A stretch of DNA of 20,735 bases from an uncultured Opitutaceae bacterium (GCA_903885525.1 CAISJA010000147.1:1-20735), one strand, 5' to 3'; positions 7,207 to 15,769 are shown, counted from the stretch's first letter. Numbers and translations are program-made. The notes: generated by a model from the sequence alone, not told the origin.

Positions 7207-10200
7207 TTAGAACTCGATTGCGGCGCCGACCTGGATGCGCCAGCGGGAGGCCTGATTGTCGACCACCATGGTGCCGGTCGGGGTGGCGAAAGACGACATT
7301 TTGATCTTGCCCGTGGCCGGGTCGATCGTGGCGGAGCCGAAGGCGATGTGGTCAAAGGTGTCGTTTGAGTTGAGCAGCGTCCGCTCCGAATAGTTGAAGA
7401 GACTCTTCGAGAGGAAGGTGCCGAAGTTCACGAAGTCGAGGAAGAGCTTCATCCGGGCGTTCCAATGCAGCGGAATCTCCTGCTTGAGGCTGAGGTCGAG
7501 GCGGTTCTGCCAAGGTTCGTAGAAGGTGTTTTTCGGCGCATAGCCACCCGCATATTTCGATAGACCGGTGCCCTGGAGATAGGCGAACATGGCGTCCGTC
7601 TGGGCCGGCGTCATGCCTGTGAAATCAAAGCGTGCATCAGTCGGGCCGGAGGGCACCGACACGAGATCGTTGCCGGTGACGCCGTCTTGATTCATGTCGT
7701 TGGAGTAGGCGTAGGAGAAGGGGTTGCCGGAACGGCCTTCGTAGTAGAGGCCGGCCGTGGTCTTCCAGTTCCGGATCAGGGAGAATTCCCGGGTGAGGAG
7801 CAGCTGGACGCGGTCCTTGATCTCGAAATCGGAGGTGCCGGTTTCAACCTTGTTCGCGTTGAAGACCATGGTGGACATGCCGCCGCTGGCGGTGGTGTTG
7901 CCGTTGTTCTGCGCCTCGGTCGAATTGCCGTGCGTGTAGGCGGCCATGAACGCCCAGTGGTTTTTCATGGGCCGGCTCCAGGACACCGTGCCATAGGTCG
8001 CCTCGCCCGCCCTCACGTTGTGGAGGTGGTAGATGTTGGTGTAGTTCGGGTACAGGGCGTTGGACTGCACACTCGGGCTGCCGTAGAAATAGGTGCGGCC
8101 ATCGAGGGCCGTGCCCTTCGCCTTCAAGTTGTCATTCGTGAGGGAAAGCGTGTGGTCGTTGATCGAGTGGGTGAGGTCGAGGGTGAAGATGGAATCAAGG
8201 AAATCGACCTTGCGGTCCGCCGTAAAGTTGCCGCGCCAGAGCGAGGGCATGTGCGTCCCGGCGTCGGCCAGATCGATCTCGGCGCGGGAGATGCCGGTCT
8301 GGGTGCCGGTGCCCATCGGGTTGGCGGGATCAAAACTGTTGGCCAGATACCCGTTCAGGCCGCCGGTGGGCAGGGTGCTGACCGTGTAGGTGCCCAGGCC
8401 GGTCTGGCCGTAGGAGTTGGACCAAAATACCCAAGGGGCGCGTCCCACGAAATACCCGACGCCGCCGTGGAGCTGGGTCTTGCGGTCGTCATCCAAGGCC
8501 CAGTTAAAGCCGAAGCGCGGAGATACCTCCTTGGCACCATCGACGGTGCCGTCGTTGCGCATGCCGGTGTCGGTCAGGAACTGCGGGTTGAAGACGGGGT
8601 GGGTGGTGCTGTTGGCCCAGTCGTAGCGGATGCCGGCGGTGAAGTTCAACCGGCTGCTGGGGTCCCACTGGATGTTGCCGAAGACGCCGTGCTGGCCCCA
8701 CTGGCTGACGTCCGCGTAGTCGCCCTTGAGAGCGAGATCGGTGAAGTTGCGCTGGAAGAAGCGTGGCAGGTCGTTGAGAAAGTCCGCCGGTGTGGCGTAG
8801 TTGAACAAGCCATAGGAGTAGGAGCGGAACAGATTGTAGAAATCATTCAGCTCGATGTCCGCGCCGGCGGTGGCGGTCAGATTGCCCTGATGGTAATCGG
8901 CGGTGGCGGTGTAGTTCTTGGTGTTGACGTGGATGATATTGCCGTGGCGGAAGCGCTCGGTCCCGAGCACCACCACGCGGTTGCTGACGGCTTGTCCCGC
9001 CTGGTTGGTGCCATGCACCCCGAAGATGTCGATTTCCGGGGCGATCACCTTGACCGGGGTATACTGGTCCTGCTTGACCTGCGACCACTTGAGCTCGGTC
9101 TTGAAATCCGGCGTCCACTCGCTGACGAGTTGGGCGGAGAGGTTTTTCTCCTTGCGCTGCTGGGCGTAGAAATTCGAGTCGAAGGCCGTGGCGGCGGTGC
9201 CGCTGAGGGCCGACTGAGTTGAGTTGTTCAGGCCGTTGCCGAATGATGTCGAGGTGAGATAGGCATAAATCGGCACGGAGCCCTCGGTGCTGGAGTAGCG
9301 GGCGGTGAGCCGGTGCTGGCTGTTGATCTGCCAGTCGAGCTTGAGGAGCTTCTTCTCGTCGCTGCCCTTGATGGCCGCGCCGCTGCCCGGGCTGCCGTAG
9401 GCCACCTTGGAAATCTGGGCCACCCGTTGCTCGATCAGGGCGAGATCAGAGGAGCTGACGCTGCTCAGGCCGGAGGCGCTCGGGGCGTTGTTGCGGTCGT
9501 GTTTTTCCCAATTGAGAAAGAAAAAAACGTGATCCTTCCAGAGGGGGCCGCCCACGAAGATGCCCTTGGTCGTCTGATCGAGGTGCGGCACATGCTTGAT
9601 TCCCTGGGTCACCAGGGTGGAATTATCCGGGCCCTCGAGCTGGAGGCCGGCGAGATGGTCGCTGTTGGCGATGAGATAGGCTTCGCCGTGGACCTGGTTG
9701 GTGCCGCTCTTCGTCACCATATTGATGGAGGCACCGGTAAAGCCGCTGTAGCGGGTGTCATAGGGCGACAGCTGCACCGAGATCTGCTCCAGCGTGTCGA
9801 TGGAGAGGGGATTGAAGAAGGCCAGCGTGCCCGACTCGTAGAGGCCGAAGGTGTCGTTGATGCGGTTGCCATCGATCATCCAGGAGTTGAAACGGTTGTT
9901 CTGCCCGGCGGCGGTGATCATGGCGTCTTCGCGGCCGGTGCCGCTGTTGATCGCCCGCAGGGTGACCGAGGGGGTCGCACTCACCAACTCGTTCAGCGAG
10001 CGGCGGGCGGTGGCCTTGTTGGCAAGCGTATTGGCATCGAGCGTCTGGCCGGACCCGAAGGCGCTGGCATCCAGATCGCTGCGGGCCCCGCTCACGACAA
10101 ATTTGTCCAGTTTGACGACGTCCGAGCGGATCGTGAAATTGACGGTGACATCCTGCCCGAGCTGGGTGCCGACCACTTCGTTCAGGGACTGGGTCTGGTA

Positions 10201-10473
10201 GCCCTCAGACGACACCGTCATGGAGAAGGGGCTGCCGATCGGCAGGCCGCGGAAATAATAGCGACCGTCGGAATTGGTCTTGGCCGAATAGCTGGCGTTG
10301 GTCGGCGTATAGACGGCAACCACGACGGCGGCGCCGATGGGCTTGCCATCGGTACCGCGCACGAGCCCAGTCATGCCAGCCGTGGTGACTTGGGCTAGGG
10401 CAGCCGCCGGAGCCATGGCGACCAGGGCCGCCAGTATCGCAAGCGCGAGTGATTTCAGATACGTTGGGTGCAT
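7207..10473 (-). CDS. Oar-like TonB-dependent outer-membrane receptor with carboxypeptidase-regulatory N-domain
   Basis: Outer-membrane transporter of 1088 aa, energised by TonB-ExbB-ExbD from the inner membrane. Residues 1-27 form a signal peptide (MHPTYLKSLALAILAAL..., cleavage after ALA). A carboxypeptidase-regulatory-like beta-sandwich follows at about 31-116 (GKPIGAAVVVAVY, TNSDGRYYFRGLPIG). A VVKLDKFVVSGAR segment (119-131) may serve as TonB box or linker. The plug spans about 135-260, with MIDGNRINDTFGL and a YDTRYSGFTGASINMVTKSG-type core. The rest is a long beta-barrel ending in the usual aromatic residue (VGAAIEF). The ORF runs upstream to 10617, but the signal peptide fixes the start at 10473. 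No SusD-like partner lies nearby, so the glycan-uptake SusC/D model does not apply. The ligand cannot be read from the sequence. It is divergent from a secreted phosphoesterase gene and has its own terminator. Confidence 0.92.
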   Translation of the reverse strand: MHPTYLKSLALAILAALVAMAPAAALAQVTTAGMTGLVRGTDGKPIGAAVVVAVYTPTNASYSAKTNSDGRYYFRGLPIGSPFSMTVSSEGYQTQSLNEVVGTQLGQDVTVNFTIRSDVVKLDKFVVSGARSDLDASAFGSGQTLDANTLANKATARRSLNELVSATPSVTLRAINSGTGREDAMITAAGQNNRFNSWMIDGNRINDTFGLYESGTLAFFNPLSIDTLEQISVQLSPYDTRYSGFTGASINMVTKSGTNQVHGEAYLIANSDHLAGLQLEGPDNSTLVTQGIKHVPHLDQTTKGIFVGGPLWKDHVFFFLNWEKHDRNNAPSASGLSSVSSSDLALIEQRVAQISKVAYGSPGSGAAIKGSDEKKLLKLDWQINSQHRLTARYSSTEGSVPIYAYLTSTSFGNGLNNSTQSALSGTAATAFDSNFYAQQRKEKNLSAQLVSEWTPDFKTELKWSQVKQDQYTPVKVIAPEIDIFGVHGTNQAGQAVSNRVVVLGTERFRHGNIIHVNTKNYTATADYHQGNLTATAGADIELNDFYNLFRSYSYGLFNYATPADFLNDLPRFFQRNFTDLALKGDYADVSQWGQHGVFGNIQWDPSSRLNFTAGIRYDWANSTTHPVFNPQFLTDTGMRNDGTVDGAKEVSPRFGFNWALDDDRKTQLHGGVGYFVGRAPWVFWSNSYGQTGLGTYTVSTLPTGGLNGYLANSFDPANPMGTGTQTGISRAEIDLADAGTHMPSLWRGNFTADRKVDFLDSIFTLDLTHSINDHTLSLTNDNLKAKGTALDGRTYFYGSPSVQSNALYPNYTNIYHLHNVRAGEATYGTVSWSRPMKNHWAFMAAYTHGNSTEAQNNGNTTASGGMSTMVFNANKVETGTSDFEIKDRVQLLLTREFSLIRNWKTTAGLYYEGRSGNPFSYAYSNDMNQDGVTGNDLVSVPSGPTDARFDFTGMTPAQTDAMFAYLQGTGLSKYAGGYAPKNTFYEPWQNRLDLSLKQEIPLHWNARMKLFLDFVNFGTFLSKSLFNYSERTLLNSNDTFDHIAFGSATIDPATGKIKMSSFATPTGTMVVDNQASRWRIQVGAAIEF

Positions 10474-10503
10474 GTTGCAGAGGTGTGGGTGTGGTGTGAA
10501 AAT

Positions 10504-10524
10504 CACCGGCCCGGTGACCGGTGG
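10504..10524. promoter_or_regulatory. CACCGG/CCGGTG half-site cluster in the receptor leader
   Basis: CACCGG-C-CCGGTG (10504-10516) is a perfect 13-bp inverted repeat, immediately followed by ACCGGTGG (10517-10524), which adds another CCGGTG half site. It lies 31-51 nt upstream of the receptor ATG. It may be an operator or a leader-RNA hairpin affecting receptor expression. No family can be assigned. Confidence 0.4.
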
Positions 10525-10779
10525 AATTAAACCGTCGAAGAGCCGGTATTGTGCCAAACAGTCAAGTGGTTCTCCCTCGCTCTCACATTTGCGATGAAAT
10601 CTTAACCTGATCCTCACCGGGTATTTGCTTGTGCCTAGCCCCCGGGCGCAACTCTTGCTTGCGCCGCCCTAAGTCCAGCCAGCATCCGGGGTGGAGCGGA
10701 AATTGCCCGGAACCTGTCGGAGCCGGAGTGCACCGGCGGCCACGGCAGCGCAGGCCACGGCCCGGCGCACGCCTCCTCA

Positions 10780-10800
10780 GATTGACTCTGGCCTGCCGGC
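10780..10800 (+). promoter_or_regulatory. Upstream motif shared with the gpt gene, copy 1
   Basis: GATTGACTC, two bases, then GCCTGCCGGC. It ends 22 nt before the ATG at 10823. The same two blocks, one base apart, occur upstream of gpt at 15845-15864. TTGACT resembles a sigma-70 -35 element, but no convincing -10 follows at 16-18 nt. Confidence 0.4.
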
Positions 10801-10822
10801 CGCCGCCGCCTAGGGTGTGCGC

Positions 10823-13366
10823 ATGTCGCCCTCCGTCCGTCAGGTCTGGTCCCTTGCCATCCTCGCGGCGTTGCCTGCCGCGTGCCCGACCTGGGCCGCC
10901 GACCCGACCCCTGTCCTCTGGCCGGGACATCAGCCGGACGGGAGCGTGCTGTTGCCCAACCAATGGACGATCAAGCCGATTGGCACCCAGGTGAAGGTGG
11001 GCGACTTTCCCGTCAACCTGGCCCTCCACCCCGACGGCCGCCACCTCGCGGTGCTGCATTCGGGCTACGGCCAGCACGAGATCCGGATCCTGGATGCGGC
11101 CACCCGGAAAGTTCTCGCGCAGTGGCCGCTCGACGAATCGTTTTACGGCCTCGCCTGGTCGCCCGAAGGCACCCGCCTATATGCCAGCGGTGCCGGCGCC
11201 GAGGTGGTCCATGTTTTCGATTTCCACGATGGCCAGGTCTCCGCTCCCCGCGTGTTGCACCTGCGGAACGAGAAGGAAGTGGGTGTGCCGGCCGGCCTGG
11301 CCGTCTCGGCCGACGGCCGTGCCCTCTATGTGGCCGAGGCCTGGGGCCAGCGCATCCTCAAGATTGACACCGCCACCGGGCACCACCTCTGGGAGCGCAG
11401 CCTCGCCCCCGCCGCCGCCCCGGCCACGACCCACCCGGAGGGCGTACGCTGGCAGCCGGCCGACCATCCCGACGCCCCCTTCCCCTACACCTGCGTGGCT
11501 GACGAAAAAAACCACCGGCTCTACGTCAGCCTCTGGGCCGGAGCCGCGGTGCTGGTGCTCGACTCCCGCACCGGGACCGTACTCGCCCGCTGGCCCGTCG
11601 GCGAACACCCAAACGAGATGGCGCTGGGCCGCGACGGCCGGCTCTTCGTGGCGGAATCCAACCGCAACAGCGTGTCCGTGATCGACGTCCGGGCCGGGCA
11701 GGTGACCGAAAAACTCTCCTCCGTCCGCGATCCCGCCACCCCGCCCGGCTCGATGCCCGAGAGTGTGGCATTGAGCCCCGACGGCGAGCTGCTCTTCGTC
11801 GCCAACGCCACGAACAACAACCTCGCCGTCTTCGACCTCCGCGAGCCCGGGCACAGTCGCTCGCTCGGCTTCATCCCCACCGGCTGGTTCCCCACCTCGG
11901 TGCGTGTCAGCGCCGACGGACGGCAGCTTATCATCGCCAACGGCAAAGGCGTGGAGGCCGCCGCCAACCCCCTCGGGCCCTTCCCCGGCGACACCCGCCC
12001 GCACAACCTGCAACACTACATCGGCGGCCTGCTTCAGGGCACGGTCACTTTTCTCGACCTGCCCGCCCGGGCGGAGCGGCTGGCCTGCTTCGCCGCCTGG
12101 ACCCAGCTCGCCTACCGGACCGGACCACGCTTCACGCCGGCCGCGCGCCCCGCCGACAGCCCCCTGCCGGCCGACGGGAGCCCCGCTTCACCGCTCCGCT
12201 ATGTGATCTATGTGATCAAGGAGAACCGCACCTTTGACCAGGTGCTGGGCGACCTCGGCCGCGGCAACGGCGACCCCGCGCTCTGCCTCTTCGGCGAAAA
12301 CGTCACCCCCAACTTCCACGCCCTCGCCCGGGAATTTGTCACGCTGGATAATTGTTACGCCGACGGCGAGGTTAGTGCCGACGGCCACGAATGGTCGATG
12401 GCGGCGTATGCCACCGATTTCGTCGAGAAAACCTGGCCGCTCAACTACGGCCACAACCAGCGGCACAAAGTCGACTATCCCAGCGAGGGACACTTCCCCG
12501 TCGCCTATCCTGCCAACGGCTACCTGTGGAACCGCGCCGCCGCGTCCGGCATCAGCTACCGTAGCTACGGGGAATTCGTCAGCACCGCCCCCGGGCAGCC
12601 CACCGTCATGGTGCCGAGCCTGCCCGTGCTGCACGGCCACTTCGACCCGGGCTACCGCGCCTTCGACCTCGATTATCCGGATGTGCAGCGCAGCGCCCGC
12701 TTCATCGCGGAGCTGCACCGCTATGAGGCCGAGGGCGAGATGCCGCGCCTGCAAGTGGTCCGCCTGGGCAACGACCACACCATGGGCACCCGCCCCGGGG
12801 CGCACACCCCCACCGCCTTCGTGGCCGACAACGATCTCGCCCTCGGCCGGCTGGTCGAGGCCGTCTCCCATTCCAAATTCTGGGACCGGACGGCCATCTT
12901 CGTGCTGGAGGACGATGCCCAGAACGGCCCCGACCATGTCGACGCCCACCGCATCCCGGCCCTCGTCATCAGCCCGTACGTCCGCCGGCATGCCACCGAT
13001 TCCGCCCTCTACTCCACCAGCAGCATGCTGCACACGATGGAGCTGATTTTGGGCCTCGCCCCGATGTCGCAATATGATGCGGCCGCGCAGCCCATGTACG
13101 GCAGCTTCCAAAGCCGTCCCGATCCGGCACCCTACACCGCCCTCGCCGCCCGCACCGACCTCGCGGCGCGCAACCCTCCGAACGCCTGGGGAGCACGGGT
13201 TTCCGCCCGGATGGACTTCCGCGAAGCCGACCGGGTCGACGACCTCGTGCTCAACGAGGTCGTCTGGCGCTCGGTCAAAGGCGCGGACCACCCGATGCCA
13301 GCCCCGGTACGGGCCGCCTTTCTCAAAGCCCTGCCGTCCGCCGGCGGGGAAGCGGACGACGACTGA
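10823..13366 (+). CDS. Secreted bifunctional YncE-like beta-propeller / phosphoesterase
   Basis: Exported two-domain protein, 847 aa from the ATG. A signal peptide at 1-26 (cleavage near TWAA) is followed by a YncE-like seven-bladed propeller (about 45-420). Its repeats read like LALHPDGRHLAVLHSG, LAVSADGRALYVAE, MALGRDGRLFVAE and VALSPDGELLFVAN. A phosphoesterase domain of the alkaline-phosphatase superfamily (about 458-740) comes next. Its YVIYVIKENRTFDQVLGDLG carries the probable nucleophile T470. The metal-site candidates are ADGHEWS (519-525), GNDHT (649-653) and LEDDAQNGPDHVDAHR (about 695-710). The fold is that of phospholipase C/acid phosphatase-type PF04185 enzymes; the substrate is unknown. 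A GTG at 10817 would add two residues; I prefer the ATG at 10823, with a weak TAGGG upstream. The gene is divergent from the TonB receptor, suggesting joint use of a phosphorylated nutrient, which is only inferred. It converges with a small gene 12 nt away. Confidence 0.9.
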   Translation: MSPSVRQVWSLAILAALPAACPTWAADPTPVLWPGHQPDGSVLLPNQWTIKPIGTQVKVGDFPVNLALHPDGRHLAVLHSGYGQHEIRILDAATRKVLAQWPLDESFYGLAWSPEGTRLYASGAGAEVVHVFDFHDGQVSAPRVLHLRNEKEVGVPAGLAVSADGRALYVAEAWGQRILKIDTATGHHLWERSLAPAAAPATTHPEGVRWQPADHPDAPFPYTCVADEKNHRLYVSLWAGAAVLVLDSRTGTVLARWPVGEHPNEMALGRDGRLFVAESNRNSVSVIDVRAGQVTEKLSSVRDPATPPGSMPESVALSPDGELLFVANATNNNLAVFDLREPGHSRSLGFIPTGWFPTSVRVSADGRQLIIANGKGVEAAANPLGPFPGDTRPHNLQHYIGGLLQGTVTFLDLPARAERLACFAAWTQLAYRTGPRFTPAARPADSPLPADGSPASPLRYVIYVIKENRTFDQVLGDLGRGNGDPALCLFGENVTPNFHALAREFVTLDNCYADGEVSADGHEWSMAAYATDFVEKTWPLNYGHNQRHKVDYPSEGHFPVAYPANGYLWNRAAASGISYRSYGEFVSTAPGQPTVMVPSLPVLHGHFDPGYRAFDLDYPDVQRSARFIAELHRYEAEGEMPRLQVVRLGNDHTMGTRPGAHTPTAFVADNDLALGRLVEAVSHSKFWDRTAIFVLEDDAQNGPDHVDAHRIPALVISPYVRRHATDSALYSTSSMLHTMELILGLAPMSQYDAAAQPMYGSFQSRPDPAPYTALAARTDLAARNPPNAWGARVSARMDFREADRVDDLVLNEVVWRSVKGADHPMPAPVRAAFLKALPSAGGEADDD

Positions 13367-13378
13367 AACCCAAGACCC

Positions 13379-13606
13379 TCAAGGCGGGTTGATGATTTGT
13401 GTCACCAAGCCCTCGCGCTTCATCCACTCCCGCAAATTCTCGACCTCCGACCGGTCGGTGTAATACGCGCCGCGGTAGCCCGCCTGCCAGCCCTGCGGCC
13501 TGAGCTGCTGCTCGATCCAGAGCCGGCCCCGCTCCGTGCGGGGCATGAACGTAGCCAGTTGGCGGGCGTGGTAGACCTCCACGTCATTGGGCGTGATGAC
13601 AGACAT
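13379..13606 (-). CDS. Small hypothetical protein
   Basis: 75-aa soluble protein with no signal peptide or membrane segment, balanced charge and several aromatic residues: MSVITPNDVEVYHARQLATF, then a middle with RGRLWIEQQLRPQGW and YRGAYYTDRSEVENLREWMK, ending near IINPP. I do not recognise a family. Support for it being real: it fills the space between two genes without overlapping either, its stop is 12 nt from the convergent phosphoesterase stop, its amino-acid composition is protein-like rather than Ala/Arg/Pro-rich like the antisense shadows, and its start at 13606 leaves a 176-nt divergent promoter region with the nucleoside-hydrolase gene. No Shine-Dalgarno is visible; the leader is CACGCATCCCTC. 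No function can be proposed. Confidence 0.6.
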   Translation of the reverse strand: MSVITPNDVEVYHARQLATFMPRTERGRLWIEQQLRPQGWQAGYRGAYYTDRSEVENLREWMKREGLVTQIINPP

Positions 13607-13782
13607 GAGGGATGCGTGGGTCCCGGGGTTGGCCCGCCAACAGGAGGCAAGGATGCCGCGGCGTCAACTGCCCCTTTCGGAAACATTCTGCGCCGGCCGG
13701 CCCCGCCCGCTTTCCCCCATCCGGCGGCACGCCGGCTGCTCCGCCCCGGACGCTCCCGCTCCACCCACCCCGCCGCCTCCTC

Positions 13783-14901
13783 ATGCCACCTCGCCCCTGG
13801 CTTCCCTTTTTCCTGCTCACCCTGCTGCTCCCGCTCGCCGCCGCGACACCGGCCGCAGCCGCCCGGCGCAAGGTCATCATCGACCAGGACGCCTTCGGCC
13901 CCGGCGGCCCGAACCTCCAGCCCATCCTGATGGTGCTGCAATCGCCCGATATCGAAGTGCTCGGCATCACGGTCGAAAGCGGCGACGGCTGGCAAAAGGA
14001 GAATACCGCCCATACCCTGCGCATGCTGGAACTCATCGGCCGCACGGAAATCCCGGTCCTCTCCGGCGCCACCTACCCGCTGGTCAACACCGAGGAAGCC
14101 ACCCTCCGCTGGGAATCGCTCTATGGGAAGCTTCCTTACAAGGGGGCGTGGATGCGGGAGTGGCCCTCTTACAACACTGTGAACCGCCTGCGCTACCACG
14201 CCGCCGAGGTGATCCCGCCGATGCCGGAGGGCGAGCCGCAGACCAGGGCCGCACCCGAGACGGCGGCCGCATTTCTCGTCCGCCAGGTGCGGGAGCATCC
14301 CGGCGAGATCACCGTGCTCGCCCTCGGCCCCTTCACCAACCTGGCGCTCGCCGCCCGGCTGGACGACAGCTTTGCCGCGCATGCCCGGGAACTGGTCATC
14401 ATGGGCGGCAGCTTCAACCCGCAGGCACCCCGGCGGGATGAATTTGCCATGCAGTTCGTGTACAGTCCCCGGGTCGAGTTCAACAGCCGCTGGGACCCGG
14501 AGGCCGCCCACATCATGCTGCACGCGGGCTGGCCCCGCATCACGGTAGTCCCGAACGACGCCACCACGGCGACCAAACTCACCGCCGGCCTCCTCCAGCA
14601 GGCCACGGCCGGCAACGGTGCCGTGGCCCGCTATACCGCACGCTACGGCCAGCCCGGTTTCCCCATGTGGGATGAGGTGGCGGCCGCCGTCCTGCTCGAT
14701 CCCGCGGTCGCGACCCGGCGCGAGCCTTTGTCCATGGACATCGACCTCGACCACGGGGCCAACTACGGGGCCACCCTGAGCTGGCCCGCCGGCCAAGGCC
14801 CCGGCCTGGGCGAGCCGGCGGTCGAGGTCGTGCTGGCGGTGGACGTACCCCGGCTGGAAGCACTTTTCATCCGCCTGATCTCGGCCCGGCGGGAAAAATA
14901 A
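13783..14901 (+). CDS. Secreted nucleoside-hydrolase-like protein with altered metal motif
   Basis: Exported member of the inosine-uridine nucleoside hydrolase fold, 372 aa. A signal peptide spans 1-27 (MPPRPWLPFFLLTLLLPLAAA). The mature protein opens with VIIDQDAFGPGG (31-42) in place of the canonical DTDPGxDD calcium motif: the first two Asp (D34, D36) are kept, but the paired Asp are replaced by Pro-Gly. Other fold landmarks are present: VLGITVESGDG (59-69), ENTAHTLRMLELIGR (73-87), TVLALGPFTNLALA (177-190), IMGGSF (206-211), the VEFNSRWDPEAA segment (231-242) and MWDEVAAAVLLDP (295-307), whose D297 matches the late metal ligand. The family cleaves the N-glycosidic bond of ribonucleosides. 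Activity here, outside the cytoplasm and with a changed metal site, is uncertain. The frame is open to 13612 upstream, but the signal peptide sets the start. Confidence is high for fold, moderate for reaction. Confidence 0.83.
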   Translation: MPPRPWLPFFLLTLLLPLAAATPAAAARRKVIIDQDAFGPGGPNLQPILMVLQSPDIEVLGITVESGDGWQKENTAHTLRMLELIGRTEIPVLSGATYPLVNTEEATLRWESLYGKLPYKGAWMREWPSYNTVNRLRYHAAEVIPPMPEGEPQTRAAPETAAAFLVRQVREHPGEITVLALGPFTNLALAARLDDSFAAHARELVIMGGSFNPQAPRRDEFAMQFVYSPRVEFNSRWDPEAAHIMLHAGWPRITVVPNDATTATKLTAGLLQQATAGNGAVARYTARYGQPGFPMWDEVAAAVLLDPAVATRREPLSMDIDLDHGANYGATLSWPAGQGPGLGEPAVEVVLAVDVPRLEALFIRLISARREK

Positions 14902-15044
14902 CGGCCGATGGCGTTGGCCGCCAGGCCCCTTGCCCATGTCTTCCCCCGCCTGGGCGCGATATATTTCGCCCGGGTCCGGCTGGAGGGATAGACTGCCCCA
15001 TCGCCGCTTCCGCCACGCTCTTCCTGTTTCGCGCTTGCCTGCCT

Positions 15045-15761
15045 GTGCTGCTGCTGGGCACCGCCCGGCCGGCCGGCCGGCCGGAAAGCTCCTCCGACCG
15101 GCAGATTGAGTCCGCCGTGCACGATTCCTATGTCTTCCATACGATCCTGCAGGACCGCGTGGCGGCGAATATGCTGGAGGGACGCCTGACCCTCACCGGA
15201 ACCGTGTTGGAGGAGGAAGACCGGGCCCTGGCCATCGACACGGCCACCAGCATCCGCGGAGTGTCCGGCCTCGACCTGCGCATGACCCTGGCCGCCCCGG
15301 CCAAGACGCCCGAGGATGCCCGCATCGCCCGCCAATTGCTGAGGCGTTTGCAGACGCAGCGCGGGTTCGTGCCCGCCCGCCTCTCCATCGTGGTGACAAA
15401 GGAAATTGTCACCCTGTGCGGCCACGTTCCGGATGCAGAGCAGAGCCGGCGGGTCGAAGCCCTGGCGGACGGAATCCCCGGTGTCCGCGCCGTGCGGAAC
15501 GAACTGGTCATCGCGGCCGAAACCACGCCGGGGTCGTCCAGCGATGACCGGATCGACGATGCCTCCATCACCGCCCTGGTCAATTTTGCGCTGCGCCGGG
15601 ACGGGCAGACCGCCGGTTTGCATGCCCAAGGCATCGTACACAGCGGGGCGGTAACCCTGATTGGAGGGCCCGGCACAACCAGCCAGAAGGCCGCCGCCAC
15701 CGCCCTCGTGGAGCAGGTGCACGGCGTGAGATCCGTCCTCAACCGGATCGAGCCACTCTGA
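15045..15761 (+). CDS. Three-BON-domain envelope protein (OsmY-like)
   Basis: Probably a periplasmic or envelope-associated protein made of three BON domains, small folds linked to phospholipid or membrane binding. Counting from the GTG at 15045: BON1 about 17-82 (DRQIESAVHDSYVFHT to GVSGLDLRMTL), BON2 about 92-157 (ARIARQLLRRLQTQ, IVVTKEIVTLCGHVPD, GVRAVRNELVI) and BON3 about 172-238 (ASITALVNFALRRDG, GAVTLIGGPG, GVRSVLNRIEPL). The start is doubtful. From the GTG the N-terminus is only MLLLGTARPAG. The in-frame codons just upstream (15000-15044) encode AASATLFLFRACLPVLLLG, a convincing signal-peptide core, but no in-frame ATG, GTG or TTG exists there. GGAGGGA at 14982-14988 precedes an in-frame ATC at 15000. 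The coding region is well supported; its 5' end is not. Confidence 0.8.
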   Translation: MLLLGTARPAGRPESSSDRQIESAVHDSYVFHTILQDRVAANMLEGRLTLTGTVLEEEDRALAIDTATSIRGVSGLDLRMTLAAPAKTPEDARIARQLLRRLQTQRGFVPARLSIVVTKEIVTLCGHVPDAEQSRRVEALADGIPGVRAVRNELVIAAETTPGSSSDDRIDDASITALVNFALRRDGQTAGLHAQGIVHSGAVTLIGGPGTTSQKAAATALVEQVHGVRSVLNRIEPL

Positions 15762-15769
15762 GCGGTTCC

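Larger units (their letters stand above)
10474..10822. promoter_or_regulatory. Divergent control region, TonB receptor / secreted phosphoesterase
   Basis: This 349-nt gap carries the control regions of two divergent genes. The receptor side is less GC-rich than its surroundings (10525-10630). On the receptor strand a TTGACT lies at 10565-10560, but no good -10 sits at the right distance. On the other strand TTGACT lies at 10782-10787, within a motif also seen upstream of the gpt gene. A CACCGG inverted-repeat cluster is listed separately. I cannot place transcription starts with confidence. Confidence 0.4.

Noticed and set aside
7687..9222. 511-aa plus-strand frame opposite the TonB receptor, and similar ones at 9313-10398
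   Set aside because: Val/Gly/Ala-rich antisense shadow of receptor codons; no start context or domain.
10535..10565. Sigma-54-like (TTGGCAC...GC) and sigma-70-like (TTGACT) promoter for the TonB receptor on the minus strand
   Set aside because: The sigma-54 match has GG and GC at the right distance but lacks TTGC, and TTGACT has no -10 at 16-18 nt. Neither is strong enough to annotate as a promoter.
12188..13291. 367-aa minus-strand frame opposite the phosphoesterase, with others at 11177-12016 and 13420-14937
   Set aside because: Antisense shadows of strongly supported exported-protein genes.
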